Source: Candidatus Galloscillospira excrementavium
GTDB taxonomy: Bacteria > Bacillota > Clostridia > Oscillospirales > Oscillospiraceae
Assembly (NCBI GenBank): GCA_018711785.1
Contig: DVHW01000157.1
Span: 1-8,454 of the forward strand
Reading direction: 5' to 3'
Length of the DNA stretch: 8,454 nt
Below are positions 6,701 through 8,454 of this stretch, piece by piece. The position numbers and the translations under genes were made by a program. The notes beneath the pieces are model-generated. The model was not told where the DNA came from. It worked only from the letters and a program-made list of their open reading frames with translations, and searched no databases. Positions within the stretch are counted from its first letter, which is position 1; each line of letters begins with the position of its first letter.

Positions 6701-6929
6701 CCGTGGGCGTCACGCTGGTGTTGGGGGTGTAGGTGAGGTAGTGCTCCGTGCGCAGATCGGAGTAGGTATCGCTCCAAAAGATCTGCCTGGTGAGGCTGGT
6801 GCCCACCGACAGCTCCACCGAGCCGCTATGTATGTCGTGCCCCAGCGCCTCCGACGCGCTGGCCAGAGGGCTGAGGCCCAGCACCAGCGCCAGAGCCGCC
6901 GCTGTCACCTTCGTTCCGAGTCGCTTCAT
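3756..6929 (-). CDS. Secreted phosphodiester glycosidase-domain protein with Ig-like domains and three SLH repeats
   Basis: The 1057-residue product is exported and probably held on the cell surface. Residues 1-25 form a signal peptide (MKRLGTK, hydrophobic core, cleavage likely after ASA at 23-25). Residues about 90-455 are a phosphodiester glycosidase domain (NAGPA/DUF2233 type), with family blocks GGTNGDYYVV (105-114), TPLGMVITDG (118-127) and GLDGGGSTTIG (413-423). Residues 463-545 and 565-637 look like bacterial Ig-like (Big2) domains, 640-780 like a jelly-roll carbohydrate-binding module and 785-870 like another beta-sandwich. Three SLH repeats follow (about 879-930, 942-996, 1006-1057), which normally bind pyruvylated wall polymers. 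The glycosidase domain is interrupted by an acidic, Pro/Gly/Ser/Thr-rich stretch (220-266). The start at 6929 has AGGAGG 5 nt upstream. Substrate unknown; a role in cutting sugar-phosphodiester linkages of surface glycans is inferred from the family. Confidence 0.9.
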   Translation of the reverse strand: MKRLGTKVTAAALALVLGLSPLASASEALGHDIHSGSVELSVGTSLTRQIFWSDTYSDLRTEHYLTYTPNTSVTPTVSYGSAIASRTTLTEMAQTLKAEGKRVVGGTNGDYYVVATGTPLGMVITDGIIRSLPGWSDSWYYAVGFRSDGSVVMGQPQFSVTATFNGDLTVSIMGGVNKVRTAEDGYFLFTEDFGSTTLNNSAGVDVVLVPVTDNVGQSVDVDLDVTDPDGTDPTTPTSDDGTADGELSSGELPEGETGDVPEEVSGTLTQSDKLIVNGRVTCVVQQVIETDTATAIAPGTMILSANKQADAAVVQSLLDLEPGDTVDIDITAADPVWTEVQQGMGAMYQLVKDGQVQTGLDSERTARTAIGVKADGTVIFYTIDGKQSGYSVGATFTQVAQRLVELGCVEAVGLDGGGSTTIGATYPDGDSLEVVNSPSDGTQRANSVAVFLTTSLQPTGELSHLYVKPSDSILLAGASVQLETVAVDTAYYAMEAVGQVSYSIQNGDGRVGADGIFTAGAESGVTQVTANLGSAVGSAVMTVVKTPDNVTVSDETTGAALSALSLSPNESIDLKASAIYRNLTLVSQDTCFTWSVDNPEVGTVDENGVFTAGEKSATGNLTVSAGGISATIPVTVAGHILTVDGFEEGVGAFTATDTLQAYQETDGDHVRYGSASARLTYDTSAVGTATLAVDWTIREGERYLGLWVLGDGSGATLKAAVADSQGTVTEVDLGVLDFTGWRHLMAELPTDALSVRTLSLAAGQTAQAGTIWLDQVTTANEYLEDSAVPVVTPSVSGTRLLVSVVDDLDKEMAAVQITVTYDGASLPFTWDGDSRVLTAELPASDGYQHRITVKATDSSGNIGKASLDIEATLEQEQVFLDTAGHWAEDQLLYLYDRGIITGIHKEDGDYFQPDANITRGAFLLMTARWLRVDFTAYESVELPFDDAAAVPEWMLPAVKAMYALGYLKGSSSNGQLLVRAESTITRAEAVTILGRIQEKGYATGELTYDDADQVPSWALSYVQTMTAQGVLSGYDNRIRPNDPIKRSEAAKLFYVLM

Positions 6930-6982
6930 GATGTCCTCCTGTGATTGCCGCGAATGGTGGGTCGCTTCTCTTATAGAATATT

Positions 6983-7011
6983 ATGTTAACACACAGTGCC
7001 GCTTTTGTAAA
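6983..7011 (-). promoter_or_regulatory. Promoter of the SLH-glycosidase gene
   Basis: On the - strand the -35 TTTACA (7006-7011) is followed by 17 nt and TAACAT (6983-6988), with TG one base before the -10. This gives a leader of about 45 nt. A 5-bp inverted repeat, CCGCT (6999-7003) with AGCGG (7013-7017), flanks the -35 and could be an operator or chance. The surrounding 6965-7011 stretch is AT-rich, unlike the coding DNA. Confidence 0.5.
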
Positions 7012-7043
7012 CAGCGGACTTTCGCCGGCAGGGCCGAATTTCC

Positions 7044-7057
7044 GTCCGCATCCGGAC
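7044..7057 (-). terminator. Weak hairpin after hemW
   Basis: GTCCG (7044-7048) and CGGAC (7053-7057) make a 5-bp stem with a 4-nt loop, 15 nt after the hemW stop. Only GAAATT follows on the - strand, so this is a poor terminator and hemW transcripts may run on into the next gene. Confidence 0.25.
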
Positions 7058-7071
7058 CCTTCCGCCCCGTT

Positions 7072-8280
7072 TCACGTCCGTTCCTCCGGCCTCCCGAACT
7101 CCCGGGCCGCCTTGGCCACCAGTTCTGAAAGGTTCACCGGCTCCTGCCGCTCCAGCAACTCCCCGATGAGCTGGTTGGACACCAGAAATCCCTTGGGGGT
7201 CAGGTGCCAGCGCCGGTCCTGACGGGCCGCCCAGCCCTGGCGCTCGTATTCGATGAGCTTCTGCTCGATGGGCTCGAAGTTCATGAAGTACTCCCGCCGG
7301 TACTCCCACTCCTCGATGCCCCGGGTGGTGCGCAGGCGGAGCATCAGGTACTCGCTGCCCCGCTCCCGGCGGGGGATGAGCTCCTCCTCGTCGATGATCC
7401 GCCCTCCCTCCAGCACACCGGAGATATACCCCTCCAGGTCCCGGACAAAGGAGTAGCGCCGGTCCCCGAAGTCGGAGTGGGCCCCGGGGCCAAAGCCCAG
7501 GTAGGGCTTGCACATCCAGTATTTCAGGTTGTGCCGGGACTGGAAGCCCGGCCGGGCGAAGTTGGAGATCTCATACTGCCGGTAGCCCGCCTGGGCCAGA
7601 CGGTCCACCGTCCACAGGTACATGTCGGCCTGGGCGTCGTCGTCGGGCAGGACCTCCCCCCGCCGGACCCGGCCCCACAGGGGGGTGCCCTCCTCCACCT
7701 TCAGGCCGTAGCAGGACAGGTGCTCCGGCTCCAGCAGGAGGGCCTGCTCTACCGTCTGCTCCCAGCTCCCCTCGCCCTGCCCCGGCAGGCCGTAGATCAG
7801 GTCCAGGCTCAGGTTTTTGATCTTGGCGGCGCGCACCGCGGCCACCGCCTCCTTCGCTTGCTCGAAGGTGTGGGGCCGGTGGACGGCGGCCAGCTCCCCA
7901 TTGCAGGCCGACTGCACCCCCAGGGAGATGCGGTTCACCCCCGCCCGGCGCAGGCGGGTGAGCATCCTCCGGTCCACGCTGTCCGGGTTGCACTCCACTG
8001 TGACCTCCGCCTCCCGGGCGAGGTCAAACCGCCGGCGGATCTGCCCCAGCAGGCCCAGCAGCCGCTTCTCCCCGTAAAAGCTGGGCGTGCCGCCGCCAAA
8101 GTACACCGTGTCCACCTGGTAATTCCGGGCCAGGGGCGCGGTCTCCTTCATGTGGGCGAGCAGGGCCCGCTGATAGTCGTCCATCCGGTCTTCCCGGCCG
8201 GCCAGGGAGTAGAAGTCGCAGTAGTCGCACTTGCTGCGGCAGAAGGGGATGTGGATGTAAAGGCCCAGTTTTTCGTGCAT
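7072..8280 (-). CDS. hemW: HemW, radical-SAM haem chaperone (formerly HemN-like)
   Basis: This 402-residue cytoplasmic protein belongs to the HemN/HemW radical-SAM family. HemW is now regarded as a haem-binding chaperone that loads haem into membrane proteins, not as a coproporphyrinogen oxidase. The [4Fe-4S] motif is Cys14-x3-Cys18-x2-Cys21 (CRSKCDYCDF), the SAM-binding glycine motif is GGGTPS (62-67), and the HemW-type motif HNLKYW is at 250-255. A C-terminal HemN_C-like domain spans about 305-380 (SEYLMLRLRTTRGIE). Length is normal for the family. I prefer ATG at 8280 because GAGGTG (8288-8293) is spaced 7 nt upstream; an in-frame GTG at 8289 would add three residues but overlaps that site. 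Often hemW sits near lepA or the dnaK genes; here neither is present, and the downstream gene on the same strand has its own promoter. Confidence 0.92.
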   Translation of the reverse strand: MHEKLGLYIHIPFCRSKCDYCDFYSLAGREDRMDDYQRALLAHMKETAPLARNYQVDTVYFGGGTPSFYGEKRLLGLLGQIRRRFDLAREAEVTVECNPDSVDRRMLTRLRRAGVNRISLGVQSACNGELAAVHRPHTFEQAKEAVAAVRAAKIKNLSLDLIYGLPGQGEGSWEQTVEQALLLEPEHLSCYGLKVEEGTPLWGRVRRGEVLPDDDAQADMYLWTVDRLAQAGYRQYEISNFARPGFQSRHNLKYWMCKPYLGFGPGAHSDFGDRRYSFVRDLEGYISGVLEGGRIIDEEELIPRRERGSEYLMLRLRTTRGIEEWEYRREYFMNFEPIEQKLIEYERQGWAARQDRRWHLTPKGFLVSNQLIGELLERQEPVNLSELVAKAAREFGRPEERT

Positions 8281-8320
8281 CGGGGTCACCTCGGTTTTGC
8301 CTGTGGAACGTATTTTTTCT

Positions 8321-8349
8321 ATTATACCTCTTTTTTTCTCATTTGGAAA
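8321..8349 (-). promoter_or_regulatory. hemW promoter
   Basis: On the - strand a consensus -10 TATAAT (8321-8326) is preceded by a 17-nt spacer and a partial -35 TTTCCA (8344-8349). A run of A residues fills the spacer. The predicted leader is about 34 nt. Confidence 0.55.
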
Positions 8350-8358
8350 TACCGCTGT

Positions 8359-8383
8359 CCTGCTCCGGGGCAGGGAATTTTTT
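8359..8383 (+). terminator. Terminator-like hairpin with T-run, no gene assigned
   Basis: CCTGC (8359-8363) pairs with GCAGG (8370-8374) and is followed on the + strand by GAA and T6 (8378-8383). No rightward gene ends here. It could stop antisense transcripts from the hemW region before the promoter at 8407, or be incidental. Confidence 0.3.
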
Positions 8384-8406
8384 CTCCTGGCCCGCTGGAA
8401 AAGGTC

Positions 8407-8434
8407 TTGACAGAGATGTAAAGTATGCTATACT
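8407..8434 (+). promoter_or_regulatory. Strong rightward promoter leaving the window
   Basis: A perfect TTGACA (8407-8412), a 16-nt spacer and -10 TATACT (8429-8434), with the extended TG element at 8426-8427. It is divergent from hemW. The driven gene lies beyond the right edge. Confidence 0.75.
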
Positions 8435-8454
8435 TTTCTTGTAAAGTGAACTTT
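8420..8454 (+). repeat. Paired AAAGT/ACTTT palindromes over the rightward promoter, possible operators
   Basis: AAAGTAT (8420-8426) and ATACTTT (8430-8436) form a perfect inverted repeat round GCT, covering the -10 box. A second palindrome, AAAGT-GA-ACTTT (8443-8454), follows and runs into the window end. Both share the AAAGT half-site, with centres about 20 bp (two helical turns) apart, as if two dimers of one regulator bound side by side. Confidence 0.5.

Noticed and set aside
7204..8421. Frame of 405 codons on the + strand opposite hemW
   Set aside because: Antisense shadow: the - strand encodes complete radical-SAM and HemW motifs, and this frame has low-complexity content without a ribosome binding site.
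1..8454. CRISPR array, insertion sequence, tRNA gene or phage genes
   Set aside because: No regularly spaced direct repeats with spacers, no transposase or integrase, no tRNA cloverleaf and no phage structural gene could be seen.

Overview
The window looks like chromosomal DNA from a GC-rich, spore-forming anaerobic Firmicute, most likely of the Oscillospiraceae (Flavonifractor or Pseudoflavonifractor type). The grounds are a spoVAC gene, consensus AGGAGG ribosome binding sites, sigma-A promoters with 17-nt spacers, and a large secreted protein with S-layer homology repeats, all in GC-rich coding sequence. This placement is an inference from gene content, not a database result.

Layout. Positions 1-260 hold three leftward (- strand) sigma-A promoters about 100 bp apart, each with an A-rich tract upstream of TTGACA. 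They read out of the window and look like the tandem promoters of a stable-RNA (rRNA or tRNA) operon. Facing right is a two-gene operon, metA (homoserine O-acyltransferase, predicted to use acetyl-CoA) and an HD-domain phosphohydrolase, 4 nt apart and ended by a hairpin at 2045-2070. From about 2480 down to 2127 there is no protein gene on either strand. Instead there is a strong leftward promoter, long-range complementary segments that nest correctly, internal hairpins and a GC-rich hairpin followed by T5. I read this as a structured non-coding RNA of roughly 310-350 nt and could not assign it to a family. Next comes a stand-alone spoVAC (- strand) with its own terminator.

Divergent from spoVAC is a 167-residue conserved protein of unknown function. 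Its near-consensus promoter is overlapped by a perfect 23-bp inverted repeat centred on 3139, probably an operator. A perfect 20-bp inverted repeat ends this gene and also the convergent 1057-residue secreted protein (phosphodiester glycosidase domain, Ig-like domains, three SLH repeats). Upstream of that, on the same strand, is hemW (radical-SAM haem chaperone). The right edge carries a strong rightward promoter wrapped in AAAGT/ACTTT palindromes that must drive a gene outside the window.

The genes are mostly separate transcription units; only metA and the HD protein clearly form an operon. The two observations most worth following are the structured RNA locus at 2127-2478 and the palindromic control region at 3095-3163.
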